A stretch of DNA of 64,000 nt, taken from Trichinella spiralis. Taxonomy: Eukaryota; Nematoda; Enoplea; Trichinellida; Trichinellidae. Made by a program: the position numbers and the translations under genes. Positions 37,644 to 60,200 of this stretch are shown in pieces. A model generated the notes under the pieces. It was not told where the DNA came from. It saw nothing but the letters and a program-made list of their open reading frames with translations, and did not search any database. Location: the NCBI GenBank assembly GCA_000181795.3, contig CM012955.1, positions 2,640,220 to 2,704,219 of the forward strand, given 5' to 3'. How positions within the stretch are numbered: position 1 is the stretch's first letter; each line of letters begins with the position of its first letter.

Positions 37644-39348
37644 TGAGTGCAAGAAGCAAAATACAACGCGTTGATTGTTCTGCGATGACAACAGACACAC
37701 AGTGTACGCGTTTTTCACACTAATTAATTATCCAATATGAAAAATATCCATTTCTGACAATTTCAACGCCTCTACTTTCATTTTCAAGCTTCAGCTTCAT
37801 TTTACCGTTCAACTTTGCTATTCCACGTTCGTCTATTTTCTTTGTTTCAACTTGTTTGTTTGTTCTCTGTTTGTTTGTTTGTTTGTTTGTTTGTTCTGTT
37901 GTTCTGTTTTGCTCCAACGGAACGGAAATAGCGGGATCCCAGCTCCCACCCTCCTTCCCTACCTGCCTGCTGTTCAGCATTCATTCATTGTTGGATAGGA
38001 AACTAGCGGAACTGAATTCAACAATTTTCAACTTTCATCTGTCCCTCTCTGCCTCTCTGTTCTCTTCATCAGATTTTTACAAACTTTACCACCGGTATTC
38101 GTCGATTACTGGTAGATGATATTCTTTTTTCTTTCTTTTTTTTCAACAATTAATTTTCTCTTTTTTTGGTGAAAAATTTGGCTTTATCTAAAAAGAAAGA
38201 AAAAGAATTGTCATATGGCGTGTGAAATTTTTTATCATCAACTCACCCTAATAACCTACCTACTACCTACCTACCTACCTACATACTCATCAAAATTAAT
38301 ACGTCGCTACTGTCATCAGAACGGTATTTCTCACTACACATGTGTAGCACAATGTATTTCACCATTATCGCTGCAATTTAGCAACGAACGAACCAAACTG
38401 ACATTTGCTTCATCATTATCATATAATCATCATCATCTTCTTCTTCTTATTCTTCTCTTGTTGATGGGAAATATCTTTCTTTCATCATTCATTCATTATA
38501 TATACATACATATACATATGTGGTCATTTTTGAGGTGTTTTTTAAATTGTCATTATTCTCATCTGTAAAACAGGTGTTTTGTCCGCTTTTACGCTTAGCT
38601 TATGATGATGTGATGTTGACACGCTTGTTTAATTCAATACATGCGTTGTTCTTCTTTTTCGCTAGCCATTTTTGTGACGTGATGATGACAATAATGTGTA
38701 ATATGGAACGAATCAATTCGGCTTTTGTTTATTGATTAATAATAATTACTGTCTTTGCTTTCCGTTGGGTTTCAAATGAAAAAAAAATTTCCATCTTTCC
38801 TACCTACCTACCTACCTACCTACCTACTCTTTGTCTTCTACCTTTCAACATAACTACCTATCATTTATTCATCTACACATCCATCCATCCATCCATCCAT
38901 CTGTCCGTCCGTCTGTCCATCCATTCATCCATACATTGTTTTCTCTTTGTTTGAGTTGTTTTCCATTTGGAAATATAGGAACGTATGAATGTTTTCAGTA
39001 TGCGAGTATGATTATGTTTTTTGTGTGCATGCTTGCATGTCATGCGCACTTTGTGGCTGATGATTACATGGACGAATAGAAAATAAAAGGCATAAATTAT
39101 CTTCATTTATGCTGTTGATGATTGATTGATTTGTCCAAATGAATTAAAATATTAAACAAAATATAAAAAATTTGAAAAAAAGAACAAAGCTTACGCAATT
39201 GTTGCTTTTTTTTAGTTCGCCAAAATTATAATACTACACACTCACTCACCTTTACAAGACGAATCATTTTAAAACACAAGATAGAGGATGCTTTGATTTT
39301 GCGAATGATAATAAAATTGGCAATGTAAAAAGGTGTTGTTGCCAGTTT
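37243..39348 (+). other. lin-41 3' region, rich in simple repeats and imperfect let-7 complements
   Basis: Sequence between the lin-41 and SLC22 stop codons (convergent genes). A possible polyadenylation signal AATAAA is near 39080. Visible elements: CTACTACCCTC at 37281-37291 (let-7 complement with one extra C), an (AT)n tract at 37582-37640, (GTTT)n at 37869-37894, CTGCCTC at 38049-38055 (let-7 seed complement with a G:U pair), and (CTAC)n arrays near 38255-38281 and 38798-38826. (CATC)n lies near 38878-38900. Extent of the actual 3'UTR is inferred. Confidence 0.5.
37582..37640. repeat. (AT)n microsatellite
   Basis: About 59 nt of alternating AT with two ATAC interruptions, in the lin-41 3' region. 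Confidence 0.95.
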
Positions 39349-42300
39349 TCATCGAATGAGAAAACGTTCCACGACAGTATTGTCACTGTCACTTTGTGCA
39401 TCATTAGTCCGATTTGAATGGCGATGACCACGTCTCGCGAGATTGCAGAACCGTTTGGTGGCGGTGCTGGTCTGGTAAAGTACTTCGGCTTCTTCGATTG
39501 TCTCCGGAAGTCGGATGTTACGTGTTTCCGGTAAAAGAAGCGCCAAAATGCCGCCGGATATCGTCAACACGCCCATGATCATCAACGGTAACGCTCTTAC
39601 GTCACTAGTCTGTAATTTTAATTATATAAAACACAAAGCTGTTTTTGCATTTGAAACAACAACAACAACAACAGTGTCGCATTACCAGATAAATAATGTA
39701 AGGTGCAGTAATTACTCCTAACAAAGCGACAACCGAACTCCAGCCAATACCAATGGCACGACTTTCGGTTGGATAAAGTTCAGAAGCGTATGCATAGATA
39801 ATTGTAAATGATGCGGATATGGCAAATTTTCCAACAGCTGCTAAACCTCCTTCAACCCACGGGTGCGCTACGAAAAAAAAGAAACAAAAGAAATTTCACT
39901 ATTACAAAATATTAAATAAGTAAAATAAAATTTTGGAAAATAGCATACTGTTGGCAAAGAAGATAGCACTGAGCGTAACTGCACCGCCGAAAAGCATTGT
40001 TGACGTCAACGAACACCGTCGTCCAAAATTGTTAATCATTGGCCATGTGATCAAGCTAGCCGGCACTTCTACCGCCGCACTGAGTGCCAAATTTGCATAA
40101 TCATTCAACTGCATGTTTGGCACATCGTATATGAGACCATTGTAAACGGTTGAATTGACAAGCCTGAACATCCGTCCACTGAATGGATATAATAATTTCA
40201 ATACATACATATAGACAGATATATCTTTTCTGCAGTAGTAAAAATGATCAGTAATTTTATCTGAGCTTAAAGAATCAAAACATTAAAAAAAGGAAATACA
40301 AATAATTATTGTTAAACACACATACGTTAACATTACGTGAAATATTGAAAGACATACAGAATAACAAAATCGATCAACAAATAAGTTGATGAAGATTTTT
40401 CTTAACTTCAATAATAATAATATCATTAATTTAGAATAAAAATAGAAAAATAAATTACATGCATCTGTTGATTTTCACAATATATGCAAAAATATTGATT
40501 TCAAAATACAAACAGACAAGAACTTTCTCCTTGGTTGGTTGAATTGACAGGAATAATTTTTCTTTTATAATTTTCAAATTATCATATTTTTCATCCAAAT
40601 CATCAATACAATACGCTCATTCAGCCAATATTGTTTTTAATACTTGAATTGTAATTTTAGGGTAATTATTTCATTGAAAAATGGAAAAAATAGCGAAAAT
40701 GATTTTTCACACGGACACGGACATGTCACAGTTTCAGTGAGGATCAGTGAACGAACAACTAAATTTTTTACAGACAACTAAAGGTTTTCAAGTTCAATAA
40801 AAATACCAAACTAGCCAACTAGCCTCCGTTGTGCGAAATAAGCACAAAAAAACAACAGAATCTTTTTTAAACAATATTTTCTTCATTTTTAATATTTGCT
40901 TACCAAATATAAGTGACCAAAATTGCTATTTTGCGCAAATTCGGTGTACGGAACAAGTCCAGCACGGTCGGCTCGCTACCAAACGACGCTTGGCCCTCTT
41001 GCTCCACTGCACCAACCTGCCGCTTGAAAAACAAGAACAAACAAACATTCAATTTAACATTATTAAAAAATATTATTGAATTGAAAATAAATAAAATATC
41101 TGTACACATTTTTCATAAATGTCTTGTCGAGAAACTGAGCGGCGGTTGAATCGAGCTGCGCGAACAAGAATGTCACTAGCTTGACTGTAACGCTTTTTCA
41201 ACAGTAACCACCTGGGAGATTCGGGAATGATCCTGAAGAAAGATAAATTGAATCAAAATTTGCACAATTTTGTCAAACCGATAACAACAAACAGGACTGA
41301 AAAGTATGCAGAAAAAAAAGAAGAAGAATTTTTTTGCAGCATTGAAAAAAAAAAGTCTGAAAATTGGTTTAGAAAAATGTGTAAATTACAAACCACCAAA
41401 AGATGAGATACACAGCGGATGGAGCAGAAGTGACAATCAGCAGATGTCTCCAGTTGCGTAGAAGCGATGCGATGAAGCAGAGAAGGCAAAAGCTCAGACC
41501 GAAAAATGTACAAAAAGCAGTATTCAACATTATGCGATACTGGGGACCTGACAATTCAATGCCTGTGAAGAGACAGTTTCATTGTAAGCAAAATGAAAAA
41601 AATTGCTCAAAATAAAAAAATTGTTAAACCTATTACAAATGGTAGACTGAACAACGCTGGAAAAGTAGAGCCGACGAAAAATCGCAACGCCACATAAGTG
41701 TAAATGTCGGTGGCAAATGCACTGGCAGTTCCAAAAATGCTGATCACCGCCAGCATGAGAAACAATGCTATTTTCCGACCATATCTAAAATTTTTACTCA
41801 CAAAATAAATAAATAAATAAATAAATAAATTAATTAATTAATTAATGATGATATGCTAATGTTACATATTTGTATATTCAATTAAATTAACATGCGGGAA
41901 ATAAAAGTTGCACTTGAAAATCAATAAATCACACACAGTGTGACAAGATAAGATTTATGAATAACAAACATTTGCTTGTAAAATGGCCAAGTGTAGTGCA
42001 AAAATCTATTAAAATGACATTCTGACGTCTTCAACTGAAAATTTTTGTCAAAGTTGAAAATTCACAACTTCCTAAGTAGAATGCAATTCTCAAGAAAAAA
42101 AATGCAGTTTCACTACTACAGTATTTTTCATCATTTACGAAAAGAAAAAATGGAAAATTAGATTAAAAAACATCACGCACATTCCAGTTTATGATGATTA
42201 ATTAACATTTGTGTGAAAATCGAAAAATCTGCCTACGTCGACGACTAATTCATTACTGTACTGTGCATTGTTGTATGAGGAACTGAAGAAAATAGAAGCT

Positions 42301-43088
42301 CAACTCAACAAGATAACATTTGAAAAAAAAAAGAAAACTTACTTTACAGCTCCGAAATGTGGCACAATTAATAATTATAGAAGAAAATCTTATACAACAG
42401 ATGATAATTAACGAATGGTGAAAAAATTTAGAACATTAAAAAAGATATACCTGTCAGCGATGTGGCCGATAAAAAAATTACCAAATAAGCCGCCAATATT
42501 GAAAGCCATCAAAGAAAAAGCAGGCCAGAAATCATGATAGCAGACAAGATTCATCTGCAATACAATACACAGCTGAAGGCCAATTCAATATTAAAAAAAT
42601 AATAATAAAATTCAAATTACATCGGTCACAATAGTGGTGTCGTAAATGTCATGATTGTAATTCCAACCGTATTTGCAGTCGACGATGGAAGATTTGTTTA
42701 TAATTATCTTGTGATCAATTATTTCAGTGTCAAATTGCTTACATTTGCTGAATTTCACAGTTCTGTGAAAATAAGCATTATCATCATCTTCCAATGGTAT
42801 TGTCGAATTTTTCCATTCTTCATCGGTCATATTAATTGTAATAAAGTCCCTGGGTACAAAGCACGTGTGTTGAGGTGAAGCGGCTGCGAAAATCTTCAAC
42901 ATAATAATAAAAAAACAATTGAATAAATAAAATTATTTTTTTTTCACCTGAGCAAAAGCGACCCAAGAGCTTATGAGAGAAGACGGAATGGACAAGAGTA
43001 TCAATATGAGACGCTGATAAAGTCCAAAAGAGCCGACAGATTGGAGAATGTGATCAAAGTCAACGGCAGTTGAAGGTGTGGTCGTCAT
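39349..43088 (-). CDS. SLC22-type organic cation/anion transporter (major facilitator superfamily)
   Basis: Ten exons (43088-42948, 42893-42621, 42554-42451, 41784-41630, 41562-41394, 41232-41106, 41022-40904, 40178-39949, 39867-39686, 39609-39349) join in frame to 586 residues. The N-terminus VDFDHILQSVGSFGLYQR matches the SLC22 opening (VDDILEQVGESGWFQ-like) ahead of TM1. A large first extracellular loop has several N-glycosylation sequons (NMT, NST, NKS). The MFS signature GHIADRYGRKIA follows TM2, and the SLC22 hallmark IPESPRWLLLKKR lies between TM6 and TM7. Later helices end ...ILALLLPETRNIRLPET, the usual post-TM12 LPET motif. It should move organic ions across the plasma membrane; the substrate cannot be read from sequence. 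The donor of exon 5 was chosen as TGGTG|GTTTGT because it restores FWWIIPESPRW. Confidence 0.92.
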
Positions 43089-44267
43089 CAGGTTCGTTGG
43101 AAAAATTGGACTTTTTCAGGCTAAGCTGACCGGGCAGATATTAATTATTACAGTGGCTTCAAATTCAGCTACTGTTCGAGAAAAATGAACCAACGAACGC
43201 TTCTCACTGGAAGCGAAACAAACAACCCCCTGAAGGTAAGAGATGGTAATCAAAAACCCGAACAATGAATGCAATCGATACTTACCAATTTCACTGACCT
43301 CTTTGAGAGAAGACTGTCGCTAATAATTTTTTCTCTTGTCTTGCCTGTTCAAAGCGAACAAACCAAAAATATCGTTCCGGCTTGATAACAACATTGCGCA
43401 GAACAATTTTCACACAGCACAACATGGAGAAAATGTATAAAAAGCAAAAAGAATCATTATCATTATTCCAATATATCAACTATCCCCGACCAGATTGCTT
43501 AATTACATCACATGTATAGAATAATACAGCGCGACAATGTTCTTCTACGGAATGTTCATTGTGCTATTTCGCTGTTATTGTCGAACAAAAGCACATCCTC
43601 AAATTTGGTGATTGCCGCCCCAATAAAACCGGATTAATTCTTCAGCTTGCAAACCAGAAGAAAATAAACAGGACAAACAGCACAAAATGACTATAATACA
43701 TACATCGACACTTCGGCTGCACAAAAATAAGAAAATAAACTTTGCAAACAAACCTCGTTGCAGCATTGTAAAATTTGCATAACGCCCGTGATAATCTGCA
43801 CAAATTAACGTCAAATGGGGGAGAGGGGGGCGGTGGCGAGGTTGTTGAATGGAGAATGATAAAATGAATGTAAAAGAAAACGTGATCTATGGTTATTTAT
43901 TTGTTGTTCGTAAATAAAAAATTATTTAATAGAAGAAGAAGAAAAACGACAACGTAAAAAATTATATAATGGTCGTGGTAAAACAATTTTGAAAAGATGG
44001 AAAACGGTTCGATTATAAACTGCAAAAATTGTACAATAGATAGATAATAATAATAGTGAATTTTAAATAATTGCACTTTGAAAAATTTTTCATACCAACC
44101 GTTGTCCAATTGCATATGATAGATGCAAGCAAGTATTTCGTGTTTTTGAAATTTCAAATCATCAGTGTTAGTAGAAGAGATCATCGAAATTCAGCAACTA
44201 TGCAATTATTGTAAGCATTCTAATTGAATAGAAGCTGCATATTTTTTATCCATTGCATAAATTGTCG
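43089..44267. other. Intergenic region between BLTP2 and SLC22
   Basis: 1.2 kb between two genes on the minus strand: the SLC22 promoter side and the BLTP2 3' flank. A G-rich run lies near 43817-43830. No gene recognised. Confidence 0.5.
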
Positions 44268-54753
<10,486 letters not shown>

Positions 54754-54970
54754 TCGATAATTAATCTATAAATTGCTAATAGCACTTTGAACAACAATGC
54801 ATGGAATGAGTGAACAATATGACATGTATCAAATAACAACATATTCATTTATTCATAACAAACAATTCAAACAAAAAATATTTCTTTATTATCAGTACAA
54901 ATCAGCGTAAAATTTAATAATCGTAAATCGCTTCATAAAATATAAACATAATAATGAATAAACAAGTCGA
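54754..54970 (-). other. Short ZIP-BLTP2 intercistronic region
   Basis: Only 217 bp separate the ZIP stop codon from the BLTP2 start on the same strand. On the minus strand it contains AATAAAG (about 54885) and AATAAATG (about 54855), possible polyadenylation signals. Acceptor-like TATTAG and TTATAG follow within 40 nt of the BLTP2 ATG. No separate promoter can be seen. Confidence 0.55.
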
Positions 54971-55999
54971 TCAAAAATTCTGACTGTAAAACAGTAAAAA
55001 TGAGATTGTGCCGAGGCCAAGAATGAAGGAGAACAATTTCAGAGGTGTGTACTGAATTGCTGCACTCAGTTCGTGAGGCAAAATTTCAAAAGTGACAATG
55101 TAAAGGAATGTACCACACGCTACTCCTTGAAGAGCACCTGTGATAAGTTTTGCCACTTTGGAGCGCAAAGTTTCTGACAAGATCAAACCAATCAAACCGC
55201 CCATACATCCGGTGGCGGAAAATGCCAAACAAGATAAAACAATCATTAAATTGGACAAAGTGGGAAAAGAGACTAGACGCAAACCGAGGCTGAAGCCAAC
55301 CAGTGATTTGTGAATGGACAGAGCGGTGAAAATTTGAACAGCCTGGGTCGAATCGTTGATCAATCCCAAAGCGAGACCTTCGAACAAAGCGTGCGTTGAT
55401 AATGTGAGTAACATGAGAAGGGCTCGAAGTGCGGAATGAGACCACGGATCAACGTGAACTTCTTCGCCACTATCGGACACTAACGAATATCGCCTGCGTA
55501 ATTTTCTCTCATCCAAAAGAGGTCTGTTTTCATCATCCGTCGTTTCCAGGGTTTCAACATTGTCAGTTACGTTGTCATAATGGAAATGGCTATTTCGTAA
55601 ATAAAGTACCACTTGTTCGATGCATAAAATCAAACTGAAGCCAATAGCAGCAAAAAATTCTGCCAAGGGGAAACTGGACTGTTCTTCGAACAATTCATAC
55701 AAAACGCCGTCTAAAACTTCACGAGTATCTGGCAATAAGTCTAAAATGCAAGTGCCCAAAAACACACCTCCACCAAAGCATGACAAAACACTGAAAATGT
55801 ATGAGATAAAAAGTCGTCGGCTTGCAGAACTAGGCTGCAAAGCTAAACGACGAAACCACAGTGGAAGAATTGAACTGATAATAGTTAACAGAAGAAGACT
55901 GACAATAAGTATAATTTTCAATTTTTCCAAACTTGATGAGCTGTTTGCTTCATTTGTAATATCATTCAGCTGGTCGACAGCTTTTCCCAAAAGCAACAT
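54971..55999 (-). CDS. ZIP-family zinc transporter (SLC39A1/2/3-like)
   Basis: A single uninterrupted 342-codon frame. ZIP proteins carry zinc and other divalent metals into the cytosol. Hydrophobic helices are at about residues 27-50, 65-88, 113-134, 189-208, 222-245, 250-275, 287-310 and 320-340. The metal-binding helices are recognisable: HALFEGLALGL (HxxxEG of TM4, about residue 201) and HKSLVGFSLGLRLV (TM5). The late motif GVACGTFLYIVTFEILPHEL is typical of ZIP1/3. The loop between TM3 and TM4 is charged and phosphorylation-like (RRRYSLVSDSGEE) and carries only a short HFHYDN group, not a long His-rich run. Absence of introns is unusual beside its many-intron neighbours and could reflect an old retrocopy or intron loss. 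It may share a transcript with BLTP2 (217 bp downstream). Confidence 0.94.
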   Translation of the reverse strand: MLLLGKAVDQLNDITNEANSSSSLEKLKIILIVSLLLLTIISSILPLWFRRLALQPSSASRRLFISYIFSVLSCFGGGVFLGTCILDLLPDTREVLDGVLYELFEEQSSFPLAEFFAAIGFSLILCIEQVVLYLRNSHFHYDNVTDNVETLETTDDENRPLLDERKLRRRYSLVSDSGEEVHVDPWSHSALRALLMLLTLSTHALFEGLALGLINDSTQAVQIFTALSIHKSLVGFSLGLRLVSFPTLSNLMIVLSCLAFSATGCMGGLIGLILSETLRSKVAKLITGALQGVACGTFLYIVTFEILPHELSAAIQYTPLKLFSFILGLGTISFLLFYSQNF

Positions 56000-57246
56000 A
56001 CTTCACAAGGCAAGAATGCGAGTACCATAAAATTTATACTGTGCCTTTACATTGGTAAAATAAAAACATAATATTTTTTAAATTCAAATTCTACAATTCG
56101 GCACAGACAAACCGAACAGAGAAAACTGAGTTAAATACAGAAAGACGGTAGTACTGTAGTTAAAAATTTTAAAGATTAATTCTGTAATTTTTACAAAAAT
56201 ATTGTTTTTCTCTTGTTGATTATGAAAAATAATATGCCAGTTATTAATATAAAATATAATTTTAATTTTCTTTTAGATAATGGAATTTAATAAAATTACA
56301 TGAAAAAAACAAGCTCCAAATTATTTGTTTAAGTGCAGTAAAGATTTGAAACAAAAACCTGAAAATTAATTTAAAAAATTTTTCAATGCAGAACTTTATA
56401 TTTTAAAATTTGCAACAAAAGCAGTGTGTTGTATTTTGATAACTGAATATTTTACTACAATATGAATTAAAAAAATAGCACTTCATGCGACATATTGAAA
56501 TATACATAAATTGTTATAAAATTTCTAACAGTTTTTAATCACAGTCATAAATTAATTAATTTAAATATTATAAATTTTAATAATAAATTAAAATGGGATT
56601 TCACTTTAGGCATGATCTCATAAAAATTGTACAATACTCCAACTGTAGAATATTAAATTAATCATTTCAAAACGTTGCATATTTATATTTCTGAAAAACT
56701 TGTCATTATTGAATAAATGTTTCAATTTTTTATTTTTAAAGAATACTTTCTAAACTGACTAAATTACATAATTAATTAAATTTAATAATACTTATCAAGT
56801 TAATGTTTTATATTACATTAAATTCGGTAGCATCAAAATTCTGAATAATCTTTGTAAAAAATTGAAAACTTTCTTGCATAATAAAAAAACACTTTAAAAA
56901 ATGTGTTTATTTCGAAAAAAATTATATATATATTATAACTGAAAAAATAAAATGCAATAAATAAAATAATAATTTGAATCAACATATGTAATACATTGAT
57001 GAATACATTTGATATTTTGCTGCTTTTTACCAGTTAAACTTATACTTTTTTTGTATGACAAAGTGTGGCAAAAAACATCGCAAAATACGAATAATTACAT
57101 CATTATCTCGTTTCGTTTCGGATATCGTTTTTATCGTACAAGGAAGTAAAACGTTGAACATCATTTTCAAAATATGTACTGTTCAGCTATAGTAATTTGG
57201 ATATCCGAGCTAGTCCGGTGAAAGAATTGAAGTGAAAAATTTCAAA
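56000..57246. other. Divergent promoter region between ZIP and the eIF3a-like gene
   Basis: 1.25 kb, very AT-rich, between divergently transcribed genes. It should contain both promoters. No specific motif could be assigned. Confidence 0.5.
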
Positions 57247-60200
57247 ATGGATCATCATGACAACGTGTCAGATGCATTGCGCAAAGCAAATGGTAACTAG
57301 TAATGAAAGAAAAATTTCAGACTAACATATTCCTTTTAGAATTAATCTCGGATGGCAAGAAAGAGCTCGCTTTGCAAACGTTGAAAGAATTTGTCAATAA
57401 TGCGCATAACCGAGTGTTATGCCAAGGTTACACACAACTCATGATCAAGATTTTATACTTGTGCACAGAACTGAGAAAAGATGAAACAGCGAGGGATATG
57501 TTACTTCATTATCTACAAATGTGTCAGCAGAAGGATGTTCCATCTCTCGCGGACGTTCTTCTCTATTATTTGAAGCTTGCCGACGATAAAGCAAGGATAA
57601 CTAAACTTCAGTTACAAAATTTTGGTGTAAAAGATTTTGATTTAAATGAACCTCCTGAACGGTAAAATAAATTCCGTTATTGTTTTTCATAATGTTACTC
57701 AAATAATGAATTAGGCTGTTGTTGGCGATGGCAGCTGAAGAGGAGCCATTGGGTCGAACTGGTTATTTTGAGCTGACTCCTTGGCTTCGATATTTGTGGG
57801 AATCTTACAAAAATTGTTTGCATTTGCTGAGCAACAATCAACGCGTTGAAGTATTGTATCACACAGTGCTAGAACGAGCCTTTTACTATTGCTTAAAATA
57901 TGATCGAAAATCAGAATTTTGTGAATTGGCAGATATTGTAAGTATTATATATATACCACATATATTAGGGATGGAATAATTAATTAACTACAAAAATATG
58001 TGTTGAATAATTATATGTTTATATGAGTAATTATTTTGATAAAGCAGTCAGAACAAATCAGTGCAATAAGTTTAAAATAAGTTTTTTAAAGCGTATAATA
58101 ATTGGTTATTTATTAATTTTTTATTTTCTTAAAGGAATCGCGTGATTTTTTTATGTATCTAAAATTGTATGTTCTTTTATTTTTTATAGATGATGCGTCA
58201 CAAAGAACTAGCTGAGAAATACCATGACGATGAAATATCAGTGAAATTATCAAAATTTGAAACAGTATTTTTGTATTTTAAATCCCACTTCGTACAACTC
58301 GAGATCTCCATTGAGCTACAACTATGGCAGGTATATATTGGCGAAAGATTTATAATAATTTGAATATATTAATTTTTTGTAATTTAGCAAGCTTGCACTT
58401 GTATTGCCAACATTCAAAAATTAATTGCGTCCAGCGGATGTTATCCGAAACCAGCAAAGTTTGCAATTTATATGAAAAAAGCAGCAATGGTTTTTTGGAA
58501 GTCGAACAATATTATGTTCCATGCAGCAGCTTTGCTGCAAGAGTTTTCCATGCGGAAACAAGCTGACAAAGCGTGGTTTGACAAGAGAAACAAGATGGCA
58601 GTGCAGTAATGTCTTTTTATGAATATTTTATTTGTTTATTTTTTTAATGAAAATATTCACATATGGAGAAAGAATTTATTTTATCGTAAGAATGAATATT
58701 ATTATTGTTTATTTTTTGTTTCAGACTGGCAACACGAATATTGTTGGCAGTATTGTCTATATCTGAAGCAGATTGCTTGTCAACTTCGGCACAGTATTTC
58801 GATGATGATCTAATTGACCGCTCAGATTTGATTAAAACTTTTTTTAAAAGGCCAGGATTACCACTGAAAAGATGTCTTATCAAAGAAATGGTATATTTTT
58901 TCTCTTATTTATTACTTTACAGATAATAGTAATTCTCTTGAATAAATAAGTTTATTCCGTTTCAGTATAATATTAGAATATTTACATAAATTTAATAATT
59001 AAAAAAAGTAGATGAAATCAATAATATTATTTAATAAACTGTTATGAAATGATGCTTTTTTGTCAGTGATGGTTTATGTTGATGATAAAATGAAGAAATA
59101 TTATCAGGAAAATGGAAATTTTATTTATATTAATAAATTTTAAGATGTATCTTGGTGTGGATTTATGTGCAATGCCCGAAATGTTAGAATTCTATGAAAA
59201 ACTGCAGAATGTTCAGAATCCACTGCTTCTTGCCCAAAAACTCCGACCGTATCTGCGTATGATTGAAGAGTGTGGAAATCCTGACTATCATCAATACCTT
59301 GACAAACTTTACAGTGTAATTTGCATAAAGATTGTAAAACAAGTAAGTTTTAATTGATTATCGTTTTAAAGAATTGATGTTTTTATAAAAGATCGTTTGA
59401 GCTGTCGCGATTTCACAAAACAATACCAATGGAAAAGTTATATGGTTTAATTCCATATTTCTCAGAGGATCGACTTGAAAGAGAATTAGCATATGCCAGT
59501 AGAAGAAATATCGTTGATGTAAGAAATTGAAATGAGAGGATGAAAAAAAATTTGTTTGTTTTTTGAAGCATATCTATGATTTTTTAAGTATTATTCTTGT
59601 AGAATTTTAATACTATTTTGAATTGAATATTTTTTTGTATATTTTGTAGCTCCGCATGAATTACATGAGACGTAAGGTAGAATTTGGTGCACAGCATTCT
59701 GTAATTTCTGGAAAAGTGGAAGATGAAGTTGTTGATAATACTGTAGCATGTCTTCCCGTTATACAGACTCTAGATCTCATTACGGATGTACATGAAAATT
59801 CGCAAAGAACACATTCTCCTTCAAATAAAGTAGCTTCTGACGAAGATATTGTTGAAGAGAGAGTGAGTTTCATTTGATGTTATTTAATTTTTGACATTTT
59901 GACGGGTAAATTATTTAAAAATTTTTATAATTTTGTTGTGAAAAAATTATCAGATGAATTTGTTGTAATATTTACGTACTTTTTTACATTAAAATGGGCA
60001 GAATAAAAAAAGAGATAAGCAGATGGTAATCTGTTGAATAGGATGAAGCGATTTATTTATTTTCAGCAGAAATCTGCTGATTACATGAAGCTGTTTCGAA
60101 TATTCCGAGCATACTTTCCCGAAGATCAGTGTGCAATACTATGTGAAAAATTCAATATGGTCAAGTTGCGAAAAGAATACAGGGAGATAAAGAGACGAAT

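Noticed and set aside
42340-42400. Possible extra SLC22 mini-exon next to a GTAAGT donor
   Set aside because: The flanking exons already join to give the expected ADRYGRKIA motif in frame, so no exon is missing there.
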